DNA of 64,000 nucleotides from Echiichthys vipera (taxonomy: Eukaryota; Chordata; Actinopteri; Perciformes; Trachinidae): positions 8,136,821-8,200,820 of the forward strand of contig OY829667.1 of assembly GCA_963691815.1 (NCBI GenBank). Direction: 5' to 3'. The position numbers were made by a program, and so were the translations under genes. Shown here in pieces: positions 1 to 34,725 of this stretch. The notes under the pieces are model-generated. The model did not search any database, had not been told where the DNA came from, and saw only the letters and a list, made by a program, of their open reading frames with translations. Position 1 is the stretch's first letter; the number at the start of each line of letters is the position of its first letter.

Positions 1-1947
1 ACACCCTGGCAAATAAGTAATGCTTTCTTTTTTGCAAGCGTATGAAGACCGAGAGTACGCTTGTTTGATTTTTGGATAGAGACTTTTGGATGTCAGATTC
101 TTTCCCTCCTGCGCGCTTACTTCACACAGCTTTTTCTCGTGTCACTCCATTGAATTGAAGTGGAAGAGGTCGGTGTTTAAACGTATGCTCCCGACACCTC
201 CATTTTAACAATTTGTGCAAAGGGACACAGACATTTTCTGTATCTTTTTTCTTCCTCCTCAACCATCTCTCCCTCCCCCTCCCTCATAACTCTCTGCACT
301 AGCCGGTGGCATTTGTGGGCGGTTAATGATATTTGTGTCTTATTAATGGCTGCTGATGAGCTGAAATGGTAGACTCTCCAGAAGCTTTATTTACTTGCCT
401 TTCATTCTGACCCGTCAGCTTGACTTATGACACTGCCATATGGGCGCTGGTTACAGGGGGACATGTCTGGTACACATTGACATAACATTCCTCCCCCTCC
501 CCCGGCTTTCACACCATTTGGAGCATCTAATTGGTGTACTGAATGTGACGCAGTTAGGATTTTTAAGTTTTATTCACTATACAAACATGACTTTTAAGTA
601 ATCACAAAATGGCACTGGGTTGGCCCTGGAGCCAAGGTTGTAACTAACGTGTGGCTCCCGAGGGCATCGGTAGAATTTATAAGAATGTACTTAACGTCTC
701 ACTTATCGTCCATGCAGGAAGTGCATACATCATATATGCGTGATAGGAGTTTGGCACAGTGACAGTGGGTGTAATGAACTGCTGACATGGTGTGGTAATA
801 TACTGTTTGACATCCAAGTAGGAGGTCGCCTCAACATGTGTAGCCCCTGTTGTTACATCAGGGCAAAAGAGCCATGAAGAGAATTATGAGAGCAACAGGT
901 CCCCAGATCTGTAGCTGACTGTGACCGCTGATCTGCCCGCAGAAGACAACGAGACCATCTAATGCTCTTATCTGTGACATATATTGTTGATTGACTTAAC
1001 AGGTTATTATTAATCTAGACAGTAATGGAAAGACTTATGTAGGAGAACTAGACTAGACATCTTGTTTTTCCACATGCAGTTTTGCAGTCTTAAAAAAATC
1101 ACACGTTATTTTTACCAGTCAAATATGATTTCTTGTTTTTATAAATATTTCTTTGCCTTTCTGTCTGGCATCTTGTGTGACAGTAATAATGATGATAATA
1201 TAAAGAAATCCCCCTGCAAGCGAAGGCAATTACAACCAGCTCACCGACCCCTAAGGAAACTATGGTACATTTCATCTAAATGTTAATTTTGTGACAGGAT
1301 ATCTGGTTTGAATACCTTTCCATCTTATGTGACAAAATCTGACATATAAACGACATTTGCAAAACCGCCTTCAAGGTTGGGAGTATGCTTGAATTTGACT
1401 ATACTCTACTTAAAATCTACTTGCTTCATCTACACATTCACTCATGTAAACCAACAATCTTTGAATATTTAAAATGAAACAATACCTTCATAATATTTGT
1501 CTTCTGGTGTCTCACACCAGTCAACATACACTCAAAGTTGATTGCTGTGAGTATAAAGGAATTATGTAAACCTCATTGGTTTACTTTGGTTAAGATACCA
1601 TTAAAGTTTTTTTTATTTTACTCTAAAAAGCTATACTGTATCCCAATGTAGTGCACTGTATGTAGTGCAATTTAACACAGAATTCAGACTCTAAAGTAAA
1701 CGTAGTGCACTGTATTAGCCAGTGAAAGCTGACTAGGGTCTACCTCGACTGTGATTGGAGCATTTAGAGAAAACTGATGGGGCTCAGGGATCATGTCAGA
1801 TTCTTTGAATTCTAAGACTTCCTCCAAACCTCTACTTTTTGGTTTATAAAGGCGTATCTTTTGCTACGTTTACGCCTGGCGTTTCTGAGCAGAGACGTTT
1901 GGGAGCTAAAGCTCTTGTGTGGAGGGTTTCCAGCAGCACTTCCCAGC

Positions 1948-1963
1948 TTAGGCGGCCGCCTAA
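1948..1963. repeat. perfect 16-bp GC-rich palindrome
   Basis: TTAGGCGGCCGCCTAA reads the same on both strands and contains a NotI site. It lies within sequence at about 1640-2640 whose ends resemble each other (TGTAGTGCACTGTATGTAGTG-like on the left, AATGTAGTATACATCATATAC-like on the right), so the whole may be an old non-autonomous DNA transposon. Confidence 0.5.
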
Positions 1964-4258
1964 ACAACACAGGTCTGCCGCCTTAACTAACGTCTTCCAA
2001 AAAATATATATATTAAAAAAATTATATGAGCGGTATTCGCCTGTGTCCTAATAGCACGTGAGCGTCAGACTATCCCGTCACATCAACGCTGTCTCTCCAC
2101 ACTTATTCGTAGAACGTGTGGAACAAGCTGTAAAATATGCCCCTGAAAAACAGATAAATGTTCCGAGCACCAGTGGACCACTAATGTGTTTAACAAAGAG
2201 CATTCACTGTCACTTGAAAGTGGATGCCTTCAGCATCATGTAAACAACAAGAGCTGTAAACCCGTTTTAAAGTCTGTTTATAATACAAACCTGCACTCAG
2301 GAGGAAGGTAAAACGCTGTATCGAAGTTTATGTTAATTTCAATGTTGAATCTCGAATAAATTGTCGAAATTTCAAAGTGAGGTTTTGTTAACAATGGTTG
2401 TGTGTCCCGATTGCGAGCTCTAATAGCCCACAGTAAATTTATTTCATGATAGGGTAACAGTAGAAAGCTTGTGAGTAACGGTTGTTGGTAATTGCAGTTA
2501 GATTTCAGATACTTGGCTACTGTTAGCACCTTTTCTGCTTCTTCTTCTCCTCCGGTAAAACACGACTGCATTGCATTGTGGTATACGAGAGAACAATGTA
2601 GTATACATCATATACACACTCAAATTACTTGTGTACAGCCTGCATGAGAATTGCTATAAATCGTCCACCTGTTTAATTTCAACAGGGCCCTTGAGTTGTT
2701 GAGTTGAACGCCTGTAGCGATGTTAAATGTCAGCCCTGCCATAAGGACCACCTTTGCACGTTTTGCAATATCTTTAGTTGAAATTGCACAAATTCTTCTT
2801 GTTTACTTGCTGATTAGCACTTTATTTATTTATATAGTTATTGCTCCATATATTCTGTTTGAAAAGCTTATATTAAGTTATCCCAATGTGTTATTATTAT
2901 GTAATATTTAGTGTTTAATAAATAATTGTTCAATGAAGTACAGACTCTGTAGTCACAAACAAAACAATACCACCAATCCCCCCCCCCACTCCGTCAGATG
3001 GCAAACCACACCCCACCTCCTTAACTAACAAATTTCCTGCGGGAAACCATGTGCATGCTTTATATGGTTTACATGATCACCCTCAGAAACATCTGATGTG
3101 GCTTTTCATCTGTATTTAATTAATTAACAAGGCAACCTCCTGACTAAACCTGACATAATTAGGCCTTCGACACGCAATTAAATATTCTTTGAACCCAGCC
3201 GGCTACTAGCAGCTGATGTAAAAGGATCTGAGATGTGGTCACTGTCAGGAGGATGAAATATGAAGAGGTGAAGCTCCTTTGTGTGTGTGTGAGCCCACTC
3301 TCATGTGGAGTGCTCACATATCCTCTGTTCTGCTTCCGCATGACTTCATCCTGCTCGTTGAGTCTGCTGCTACCTGTACCGCCATTCAGCGTGTATGAAT
3401 AGCGCGCGTGTGTGTGTGCAAGGTGCATGTCTGTGTCTGTACTCCAAGGAGAGACGGAGACAATATGTGTGTGTGTGTGTGTCTGTGTGAGAGCAGGAAA
3501 TAGCTCAGGATTGGTATACATTCTGGGCAGTTTGCAGGTACGAAGAGGTAAATTTAGCCTCCTATAGCTCCCCAGAGTTGCATGTTAAAGCCGAGATTTC
3601 CTGCCATCTTAATTCATATCTTATCCTCTTATGTTGTACACTCTGTCTCAAGTCTTGATATTTGTACTATCTAGAAATCTCTCATACTTTCATACTTCCC
3701 TTCCCTGCCTGTGGCACTCAGTCACATTCATTCCTGATGAAGATCTTTCAAAATGAGTCACACATTTGTCTGTGTGCTTTTATCTTTTTATTTTCCTTAG
3801 ACAACTGGGCCCTGTAGTACTTTACTGAATACATACAGAAGCAGGGCAGTGTATGTGGTGTGGGACTGACTCAAAATAAGCTACATTTATCGTATTGATG
3901 GAACAGTCGTGCACATTGATGTGTTTTTAAAGGAGGTCTAGGGCCCAGAAAAATACTTAAAACGTTAATTTTTCTGTTTTTTTTTTATGGAAGGATTGCT
4001 TAAATAGAAAACAGACATCCTGTCATAGCGTGATCTGAGTTGAATAAGAGCACATATGAGGATGTAGAAGGAAGAAAAACAAATTTTACTCCCATCCTGT
4101 CACTTCTACCATATTACCACATTAAACCTGCGTGAGGAAATGTTCTAAGACACTTTGTGAAGAGAGATGTCAAACATTTGAACACCGACGCGCACACAGA
4201 ATGCAGTGGGATTAGTGAGCTATGTTTGCTCTATCCATTCAGTTTATAATGTAGTTTA

Positions 4259-4312
4259 GAAGAAGAAGAAGAATTCCTTTATTCGTCCCGCAATGGGAAA
4301 TTCAATAGTACT
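4259..4312 (-). mobile_element. tRNA-derived SINE, 3'-tail fragment
   Basis: AAGAAGAAG, TTCCTTTATTCGTCCCGCAA and a GGGAAATTCAAT block match the tail end of the fuller copies at 34386, 42818 and 53622. The body and tRNA-like head are missing. Confidence 0.75.
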
Positions 4313-5258
4313 GCAGTTTACAGTATTAACATGATGTCCGTGTGTCTCGAGGGATCAGGTTCAAGGAAGGAAGTCGTCTATCCCCCCTGTAAACACATCT
4401 GAACACACAACTTTTTTTTGAGGGTACTTCACACTCCTCCCTGTCTGCTTCTCCTGTCACCTACTTAACAGCTTTCTATGAAAATAGAAATAACGACAGA
4501 CCCTCCTTAATAACATGCATATATTGTTTTTGTGTTGGGATTCACTTTAAAGGCAGCAGCTGACAGCTAAACGCTTTTGTTATCCGATTCTTTTGAACCC
4601 AAAACCTGCTGCCCTCCGTGACAGCCTGCACGCATTTGTGTGTTATGGCAAAGTGAATTTATGTACGACTGCTTTCCTGCTTGTGTTTGCCTGCTGTGTG
4701 TGTTTTGTGTGTGTGCGTACACACGCAACATCTGCTTGTGTGTGTGTTTGAGCAAGGGGGACCTCTGTCAGGATGTAAAAGCTCAACAATGGCAACCGGG
4801 AGTCTGATGGGTTAAAAATAACCCAGTGCTTTCCAATTTTGTCATCTTTTGGGACTGCTTCTCCCGGCTTTTTTTTGATTTTGCGTGCGTCCCCCTGGAA
4901 TGCTCGGGGTCACCGACGGCCACTTCCTGTCGCACGTTTCCTCATCGTATCGCTTGCAACAGTCCCTAAACATACTTAAAAATAGGACAACTGGGAAGAG
5001 AAAGGCTTGTGCTGTCATATTTCTGAATCGCACACTAGGTGGCCCAGCCTAAATACTGTCAGTTAATGACAGCGTGTCTTTTTCTTTCTTTTATCTTAGA
5101 ATTGTCTTTCTTTCCTCTCTGAGCTTCAGAAAAACAGTCGGTTCACGAAGAGTTCTGCACACATGAAGATGAACAGATTTAGGCCACCAGTATAGAAAGA
5201 AATGACAATTAAAAAAATAAAATCAACATCAGAGAGAGTTGTTTGTAAAAGTATGTTA

Positions 5259-5509
<251 letters not shown>

Positions 5510-6568
5510 CTCTCACAAGCAAAGTATTTGAGTTTTGTTCCTGTTTAAATAGCCAAATAGATATGCATGCTATGCAAACAGACTATGTAAACTGCGCTGA
5601 CAAGCTAAGCAAATGCATTATGCAACTCGTTGTGGAGCATCAGAGGCTTTCTGAGTAGAGACTGATGGGCACTGCTGAAATACAGCTTTATTGTGTTGAA
5701 ACGATTCACCTTGTAGCCCCTCACTTACCTACATAAAGCTAGGTGCAATATAAGATTTGACACTTCACTGAAGACTGGTTTAACTTTGATAGATGAAGTA
5801 CTTTTTAAAGAGGAGGCCTGGCGACCTTATTGTACAGTTGGCAGTGAATAAATGTGTCAATACCATGCCTACTCATAAATTATACGCCTGTTTCTGAGCA
5901 AGTGCTGGTCTGTATTGTCGAGATAAATGTCCTGTAAAGATGATATCTTTAAAAATAGCGTGAGCTAAAGTTGAACATTGTGTTCTGTGGCTGTTTACTT
6001 CTTTCAGTGTTTCACTATGTTTTTAGTGCTCACTGTTTAGAGGAATTACGGTAACTGCGCTTATGCAGTCACACCAGGAAGTGGCTGGTGTTTTTCTGAT
6101 TGCAGCAGCTTACTCAAAACACTAGTTAAATATTTAGTTCAGTGTCACCACAGCATTGTGTTAACAGGTGGAGACTTTAAAGCCACTGTGGTTTCACCCT
6201 GTTCAACCACCCTACTGTATCCGTTTACAGCATAACAAATGATCGCTGTTATCCAACTCCTGGCACTGTATCGACGTGAGGCTCAGTCCAGGTTCAGCAC
6301 TTTTCCCCAACGCTGGTCGCTTCATTTGACATGGTCATCCGGCTCCCCAGTGTCATCTCATCCAAACTTAGCCCGGGCACACATCCAATCAAACGTCTCT
6401 TTTTGCTTCTTCTGCAGATTGCCAAGTGGCAACTCTATAACTAACGTGTCAAGTTTTGTTTCAGTAAACAGATCCTACATCAAATGCCACTATACACAAT
6501 ACTGTACATGCTTATGGATACATTTGTTTTTGACATGCATCCAAAAAAACACCTAAAACTACAGTATA

Positions 6569-6784
6569 TGTGAGTGAGTGAGTGAGTGAGTGAGTGAGTG
6601 AGTGAGTGAGTGAGTGAGTGAGTGAGTGAGTGAGTGAGTGAGTGAGTGAGTGAGTGAGTGAGTGAGTGAGTGAGTGAGTGAGTGAGTGAGTGAGTGAGTG
6701 AGTGAGTGAGTGAGTGAGTGAGTGAGTGAGTGAGTGAGTGAGTGAGTGAGTGAGTGAGTGAGTGAGTGAGTGAGTGAGTGAGTG
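6569..6784. repeat. (TGAG)n microsatellite, about 54 uninterrupted units
   Basis: A tetranucleotide array of about 216 bp with no visible interruption. A minus-strand frame through it reads Leu-Thr-His-Ser repeats and is not a gene. Confidence 0.98.
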
Positions 6785-6837
6785 TTAGCGAAAAGGCTAA
6801 AAACAAGTTCACAAAAAACAAAGTTTCACTTTGGCAT

Positions 6838-6995
6838 TTGTACGGAGATTAATACATTATGTATTAATTAGTGCGCTTTAAAAGTTCTGGTGGCCATTTT
6901 TGTAAACATATGGAGTTAGCTAGATGTTTACCCCTGTTTCCAGTCTTTATGCTAAGCTAAGATAACCGGCTGCTAGCTCCAGCTGTCTGAAAATG
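6838..6995 (+). mobile_element. dispersed fish repeat remnant (family A, copy 1)
   Basis: It shares ordered blocks with sequence at 16.16-16.71 kb: GTACGGA...TAA, CTTTAAAAGTTCTGG, GGC..ATTTT, AGTCTTTATGCTAAGCTAA and GCTAGCTCCA. I recognise this combination as a very common percomorph interspersed repeat; I give no family name. Confidence 0.6.
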
Positions 6996-8062
6996 TCTGG
7001 AGCACGTGTAGTAGTGAACAGAAAAAAGTTAATGCTTCTGGATGCACAAAATGCAAAAGCACATTTGACCCCAGGACACGTCACAGTTTGATTCTCTAAC
7101 TGCCCCTTGTTTGATTTTTTGGGTGTTTTTCTGCTGGCTTTTCTATCGTCCAGATAGCTCCTCTGATAGAGAAACACCAGCAGGCCTGAGCCTGATACAT
7201 GTGTTTGGGTATGTGTTACTGACTAATTGTTTGGGTGGTGTTGTGACTCCTTTGGTTGCTGCTTTGTGGCTTTGTACTTAGTCTTAAACTGTTGCCAAAC
7301 AAGGAGCATCATTATTCGTTGGGCTTGGACAAGGCCTTGGCACTACTTGGATCGACAATCAACAGGCGTTTAATGCATTATAAAAATAGTCTTTCATTTT
7401 ACGTGCAGTTTATGGAGTGATGCTTTTAAGATTTTGGCTTTTTAAGATGTGGTTTTGAGCTTGTGCATCTGTTTGTGTGTGTGTGTATGAGCCACTGTTT
7501 CTGTGGCTGTTCAGATCTGTTGGTGTGTGATTTGTGGCTCCATTGAGACAGTTTGGCACTTGGCCAGCTCAAACTGTCCATTGCTTAGACGGCTGGAAGC
7601 AATGGGCTCATTTCCCCAGTGGGACGGGAGGGGGACTGAAACAAGTAAAAACAAGAGGGGGTGCCTGGGGATGCTGCAGGAATGACAACAGCACACGAGA
7701 GAGTCCAGCAGGAGCACTGAGCGGGTTGCCGCTGCTGTGAGAAGATGCTTCACGTGTTGTCATCAGCACAGGGTTTGAGGCATCAGTGATGACAGCCACA
7801 ACTGGCCCTTTAATCAGACACGCCAAAGCACTGGATTTACATGTTAAATATTTGATGATCCAGTTTAGCTCGGGTGACTGAGGGACTCCAATTCCAGGTT
7901 ACGCTTTTAAACGGTGAACTTGTTTTACTAACTCGATTTGAAGCCGCAGTGTGGAAGGAGAGTGAACGCTAGGAGCGGCGTTTCAAAACTCCTTTGGTCT
8001 GAATTCAAATCACACAAGGAAGTGTCTTACATTTGAATAAATGCCCCCTAGGGCAGGTGTGG

Positions 8063-8150
8063 TAAGCATAGACATAAAGAGTAGACGCCTCATCGAACGT
8101 TGGGCCTATTGGCGCTGACGAGCGGTGGAGCCGCCATCTTGGCCCGGTCG
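8063..8150 (+). repeat. dispersed repeat family B, copy 1 (inverted relative to 9988-10062)
   Basis: The blocks CATAAAGAGTAGACGC, CATCGAACGTTGGGC and GCCGCCATCTTGG reappear in reverse complement at 9988-10062. The first block continues smoothly into flanking sequence. Confidence 0.7.
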
Positions 8151-8375
8151 CCCGCTCCACTCAGTGTAAGGACAGGACACGGTTCAGCGTATTTTAATAT
8201 TCACAGTGGGATTAGCAGTAATAGAATATTCTGATATATGATATATGTGATGTATGATAGGTGTTTTGCAAACACTATAAATATAAACACAACAAGAGAA
8301 ATCATTTATAGAGTATTAATAGGCTATATTTCATACATGAATACATAAATCTCTCTCTCACTCACTCTCTCTCTT

Positions 8376-8384
<9 letters not shown>

Positions 8385-8426
<42 letters not shown>

Positions 8427-8468
8427 CACACACAAACACACGCAAGCACACACACACACACACACACT
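8385..8468. repeat. CT-rich then interrupted (CA)n tract
   Basis: A (CTCT)n-type run at about 8350-8384 leads into (CA)n broken by AAAC and CGCAAG interruptions. A simple-sequence locus. Confidence 0.95.
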
Positions 8469-9590
8469 CAGAGAAAATTAAAATACATATAAATCAAGAG
8501 TATCAATACAATTAGGTCAGAGAGAGAGAGATGACATTTTGGACACATCTAAATACAAGTCAAACAGACACACTTTCATTTAAAGCACTAAAAAAACCAA
8601 GAGCTGTACCCTATATGTTTATAAATATTTAGAAATGATCCATGCTCTGCCAGTCGCATAGTCGTGAGGAGAGGGAGGGTCCACATTTGAGCGAGTGTGT
8701 GTGGTATAAAAATATATATAAAATTTTGTTAAATCGATCATTTTCACACTGTTTTGTTCTTGCACAGTTACCAATTTGAGTGTAGCTCTAATTGGTAAAG
8801 AAAGTGATGTTGTAGGAGTACTTTGTATAGTATCTAAAATGACTTTGTCCTTGTTTTTAGGCAAGGTCTAATTATGTGAATGTCTTCTTTATTACATATT
8901 TTAATTATGTAGTAATTGTATTTAATGTGCAAACAAAAACACGGGGCATAGTTCAGTAATATCCATTTTAAATTATACAAACCGTTTAAGATTTTTCCTT
9001 AGTTAAATAAATGTATGATTTTTTCTTTTCATACTGTTTCAACTTCTGTGGTACAACTGAACTAAAAAAGCCTGGACTCATCAGCTCTGGTTTACAAACA
9101 TGTGACGTTCATCCTGCTTTAAGTGGAGATGTGGAGAACCAAGTAAAAATGTATGGAACATTTTGTTCAGCTGTGAGAATATCGGGCACAGAGTGGAAAT
9201 ACATGTTCACGCTTGCCTCGTAAATCTCTAATTCATTCTTTATAATAAACCCCACATCATGTTGCTCCTGTTTGATGAAACAGTTTAACAGCAAAGGATA
9301 TTGGTCAGATTCTGTCACTTCTCCTTTGACAGTCTAAACTTTAAAAAAAAAAGTGACATGACATGAAAAATTATCTCATAATTCATCTCAATGTCATGTT
9401 CAATATTTAAAAAAACAAAACTGAGAATATCTGAGGTGACCTGAGATGAACTGTCTCTGAAGTGTCTTCCTCTCATGAAACCACAGCACATCCTCCGCTG
9501 ACCTACTGCTGGAAATGTGCAATCCATTTACACTGGACCACATGTACGACAACCCCTCTCCTCCCTGCTTCTCCTTTCATATCTACACAG

Positions 9591-9591
9591 G

Positions 9592-9623
<32 letters not shown>

Positions 9624-9634
9624 CACACACACAC
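9591..9634. repeat. (CA)n microsatellite
   Basis: About 44 bp of CA with one AAAC interruption. Confidence 0.95.
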
Positions 9635-9987
9635 AGGCTTGCACACACACGTCTGGCCGGGGGTAAATTAACTAAGATTCCCACAGAGGCTAATCTCCAC
9701 GCCTCTACTGTGACAAGATAATAATAATAAAATAAGGGACAGCAGCTCCTCTGGCAGCTAAATATTTATCTACCTGCCACAGCCTGAGGGAGTCACTATA
9801 ACATTCAAAAATGCATGGATTTATGTATAATTGTTTAAAATTGTACTGTACCGTACTGATTATGAATTGTAATATTGTAATATTAGATTAGAGCAGGAAT
9901 ACGCTGCACAGTGCTCTGGCATCTTGTTCCTTCTGCTGCTCAACTCATAGGCTCAACGAGTCACTCATAGAACTGATCTGGGAGAAG

Positions 9988-10062
9988 GACCGATCCAAGA
10001 TGGCGGCCGCATTTCTCGCGGCCCAACGTTCGATGCGGCATCTACTCTTTATATCTATGGTG
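9988..10062 (-). repeat. dispersed repeat family B, copy 2
   Basis: Its reverse complement contains ATAAAGAGTAGATGCCGCAT, CGAACGTTGGGCC and GCGGCCGCCATCTTGG, matching 8063-8150 block for block. The ATG in CAAGATGGCGGCC opens a frame here that is not a gene. Confidence 0.7.
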
Positions 10063-10953
10063 GTAAGCCCCTTGGAGGAGGGTGGAGACAAGTTAGCACA
10101 AATAGCCCCTCCTCCACTTTTTTCTTTGGATGACAATTATTATCTTGTCTTAATATTCTTTAAGTGGTTTCTCATTTGCTGTGGTGTAACTCAGTGTATC
10201 TCACTAAAAGCTGCAGCTCAAAGTGTGATTAAAGCATTCAGATCTTATTAAAAACCTATTTCTCTTGAATTAATAGCAATAGAATGGCTGATAAGGTTTA
10301 TTTTATTGTTGATTAATCTGCATATTATTTTCTAAATTAATCAGTGAATCTTTTCCTCACTTCCTACAGCCTCATCACATGACAGTCGAATCAAAAGAGA
10401 ATGTTTTTCATTATGTTTTTACGACAATGAAACGTATCAAATTCTCACATTTGAGGGCCTGGGCGCATCAGATAATCAGCCTTTTGTTGTTGGACAAATC
10501 TGACTTAAATGATTAATTGATTATTAAAATAATTCTCTGTCGAACACTTGTATCATGTCGGTTTCCCTTTTAAGAAAAAAAGTAATTTCCATGACTCATC
10601 TACAAAACGTGGACTCTCTGGAAGAATATGTCATTATCTTCTGCTCTCTGTGACTTGTGTGTCAGTGTGCAGTTTATCACATAGCTGCATTCTTTAGATT
10701 TCATGATATTCTGGATTAACATTTGTACTTAAGGTCATTTTTAGTGGGCTGTTCGAACTCTGATGCAGATGCAGTGCTAAAGATCTTAATTACCACTGAA
10801 ACTTAAAGTAACGCAGAAATGCTAATTGCTCATTTGTTTGCTCCTGACACATAATATTTGGACCTGTGGTTATTGTGTAAACTTCCTGCGGCTGCTTGTC
10901 GGCCTTTACCTGACCCTTCATCTCTGACCTGACGCTTTTTTTGTCCCCTGTAG

Positions 10954-31987
<21,034 letters not shown>

Positions 31988-33741
31988 AAACTTGCGGAGT
32001 AATGTAGTGTTTGAGAGCGAGAAATAAATATTTAGAGTCGTTTTAGCCCTTATACTAAAAAAAAAAAGACATCATTTTAAGCTAAAACATTTCATTTTCT
32101 CTCGTCTCTTGTCGTCAAAGACGGAATGTAGCTCAGGCTGGGTGCCTTAAACGCCTCAGACTGGTAGCCTTATTTTACAATAATGCCTTTTTATTTAGTT
32201 CACTCATAGCCTCACAGGGAAACCTGCAAAGGTCAAGGAAAAGTCAATGAAAGGTCACAGATCCTGCTAGTTGTCATCCAGACAGCCAGAACACATGACC
32301 TGTTCACTGTCTATTCACTTTTGGTTTGAACCAAAAAAAAAATGTGTAAGGGTCTAAAGGTGCAGTCCATAAGTGTGTGTTGTTAGTCCAGAATGATGCG
32401 TGCTGTTCCTACTGAGAGTATTTAAATCGCACTTTCAGTAGCTACAGCATCACACGCGAGAACATGTCGTAAGATCTCCTAAAAACGTAATTTCCAGTTC
32501 CTTTCCAGTGTCCTAACCTCTCCTCCCTATTCAAATTATGGATTGCATCTTCCGAAGTGTTTGAGTCTAAACTAAACTTGCATACTTGATTCATTTCCTT
32601 TTTTGAAAGAAAGAAAAAGTCCTGCTCAAAGATTGTTGCACTACTGCTTTCCTGGTGTTTTGGGAAAGAGCCGCTGCGTGCGGAGTACATATTGAATAAA
32701 GATATAGAGATGAGAGAAACATGGGCAGCGGCAGTGGAGGTGCAGCACATAATGCTAGAGCCAAAATCATCTGATGCATCTTCAATGCCACTACTTATGG
32801 ATGTCTCAATATATATAAATATATATATATATACTTTGTTTTGACATTATGTTCTTATAGATGTTTTTAAATAGATTTCTATTGGTGGGGGTTCCTACTG
32901 TATGAACTGATCTTTACTGAAGAAAGTTTATTCAATATGCAGATTTAACCCGCACCAGTCATTTTCCCTGTAATCTAGCCGTCCCTTAATACTTGATTAA
33001 CTGTGTCCTGTAGCCATACCGACATACCATTTCCATTCTTAGTCTTAAATACCGTGTCCCCGCGTGAAATTTGATGTCACTGCCAGATTTTTTGGTCAAA
33101 CTGACTGTGCAAAGGATTCTTTTTGGGGTTGGGGTGCCATGTACGCGTCACATTTAAAGAAAACACGAGTGCAAGGAAGTGTCTGTGCTGTGACGATGTA
33201 GCCTGACCATCTCTTTCTCTTTTTTTTTTTTCTTTTAAAGATAAACAATAAGGATCTGTTATATAAAGGAACTATTTGATCCAGGTCCGATTGGTACACC
33301 AACATCTGCCCCTCACCACACTAAGCTCCAAGTCGACCCATGCAATACGGTCCCGTTCCTCACCTCTGGGCCCGCACAGAGCGCACTGATGTCAAGAGCT
33401 CCTGCTTCACACTGTGATTTCTGCCTTCTTCCCTTCATCCTGGACCTGGCCGTCACTGCTGCAGTTTAACACATGAACTGTCAGGGGGTTGATGCCGCTT
33501 ACGAGGTGTGTCTGGGTGACGAGGACGACACGAGGATCCAGTGGCCTCTGTTTTTAAAGAAAAACATATATATATATATTTAAAAGGTTGTGGCAACAGA
33601 GCACACAATGAAGGAACTAGAAGACAGAACTGCAACACGATATGAATGTTTACGAGACATTAGGGTTTTTTTGAGAACATTTTGTGTGTGATTATTTGTA
33701 TACTGTAGAAGAATTAATAAAAAAAAATATGGAGGCATTGG
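31988..33741 (+). other. stim2 3' UTR (end inferred)
   Basis: Three AATAAA hexamers follow the stop: near 32022, near 32695 and at 33716-33721. The last is followed by an A-run and then G/T-rich sequence, so I put the main cleavage site near 33740; the earlier two could give shorter transcripts. An (AT)n stretch lies at 32812-32832. There is no coding ORF in this stretch. Confidence 0.6.
33716..33721 (+). terminator. probable stim2 polyadenylation signal (AATAAA)
   Basis: A consensus hexamer about 1.73 kb after the stop codon, with T/G-rich sequence nearby. It is chosen as the most distal consensus signal before repeat-rich intergenic DNA; transcript evidence is not available. Confidence 0.5.
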
Positions 33742-34385
33742 AGATGTTTCAGAGTCCAAGTTGTTTACGCTTTTCTATGTTTGGAATGAAGCATATTTAA
33801 GACGATATTAGGTCTATTTAATTTCTGACTGCTCTGCGTCATGAGCTCTGAGCAAATGCATCTGCATCGCTAAACTTGACACGACTTGCTCCCTGTAGAC
33901 ACCCCTGCACACAGCAGAAGTGTGGGGAGAATATCATTCTGACACCCCATTTGTCTTGAGAGTTGGGACGCTGTGATACATAGAAGAAAAGCATGCATGA
34001 TTGCTTTATCAATATAAAGTGAACGTGATAGAACTCAGCACGCTAGGAGGGGAGCGGGGACGTCTGCCGGTGATAAATGTGTAGTTTGGGCACGATTTTA
34101 CACAGCAACAGCCTCTACACTGGCCAGTATCGTTGGCCCCCACCTCTTGGGTGCAGTTGCTACAGTGGCCACATGGTGTCAGCAGCGCATCAGGAGAAAC
34201 CAAACATGAGCCACACCCTGGCAGTGAAACCTTCAGTGTCAGTGGATGTTTGTGAAGACTTGACAGCTCTGAATCAGATTGGTCTTTTTTCCACTCTCCT
34301 TCTGAAAATAGGTCTCCTTAAAGCATGTATGCATAAATAATACATCATATCCAACGACCTATGAACACATTCTTTTTTCAACATG

Positions 34386-34720
34386 TGAAGAAGAAGAAGA
34401 ATTACTTTATTTTTATCCCACACGGGGAAATTCAATTTTCACTCTTATTATCATACATGTCACACACACAGGCCTGAAATACACACATGCACAACCAGGA
34501 CCTATACATGCAAATGAGGAGAGATGTTAGAGCGAGGGGGCTGCCAGTGACCAGCGCCCCGAGCAGTTGGGGGTTCGGTGCCTTGCTCAACAGCACCTCG
34601 GCAGTGCCCAGGAGGTGAACTGGCACCTCTCCAGCCACCAGTCCACGCTCCATATATGGTCTACACAGGGACTTGAACCAGCGACCCTACGGTTCCCAGC
34701 CAAGTCACCTATGGACTGTG
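34386..34720 (-). mobile_element. tRNA-derived SINE, nearly full length
   Basis: On the minus strand it has a box B, GGTTCAAGTCC (34669-34679 on +), a tRNA-like head cut near box A, a conserved body (GAGGTGCCAGTTCACC, GCACCGAACCCCCAACTG, TAACATCTCTCC, TAGGTCCTGG) and a tail ending in (CTT)n. It lies against a minisatellite-like region. Confidence 0.85.
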
Positions 34721-34725
34721 TTGTA

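Noticed and set aside
6480..6821. Minus-strand frame of Leu-Thr-His-Ser repeats
   Set aside because: It is a translation of the (TGAG)n microsatellite; no flanking domain or splice logic.
10000..10251. Frame starting MAAAFLAAQRSMRHLLFIS, considered as the missing stim2 exon 1 because it resembles a signal peptide
   Set aside because: Its start lies in a dispersed repeat that recurs inverted at 8063-8150, and no donor in the required phase (one base of an Asp codon, G|GT) follows.
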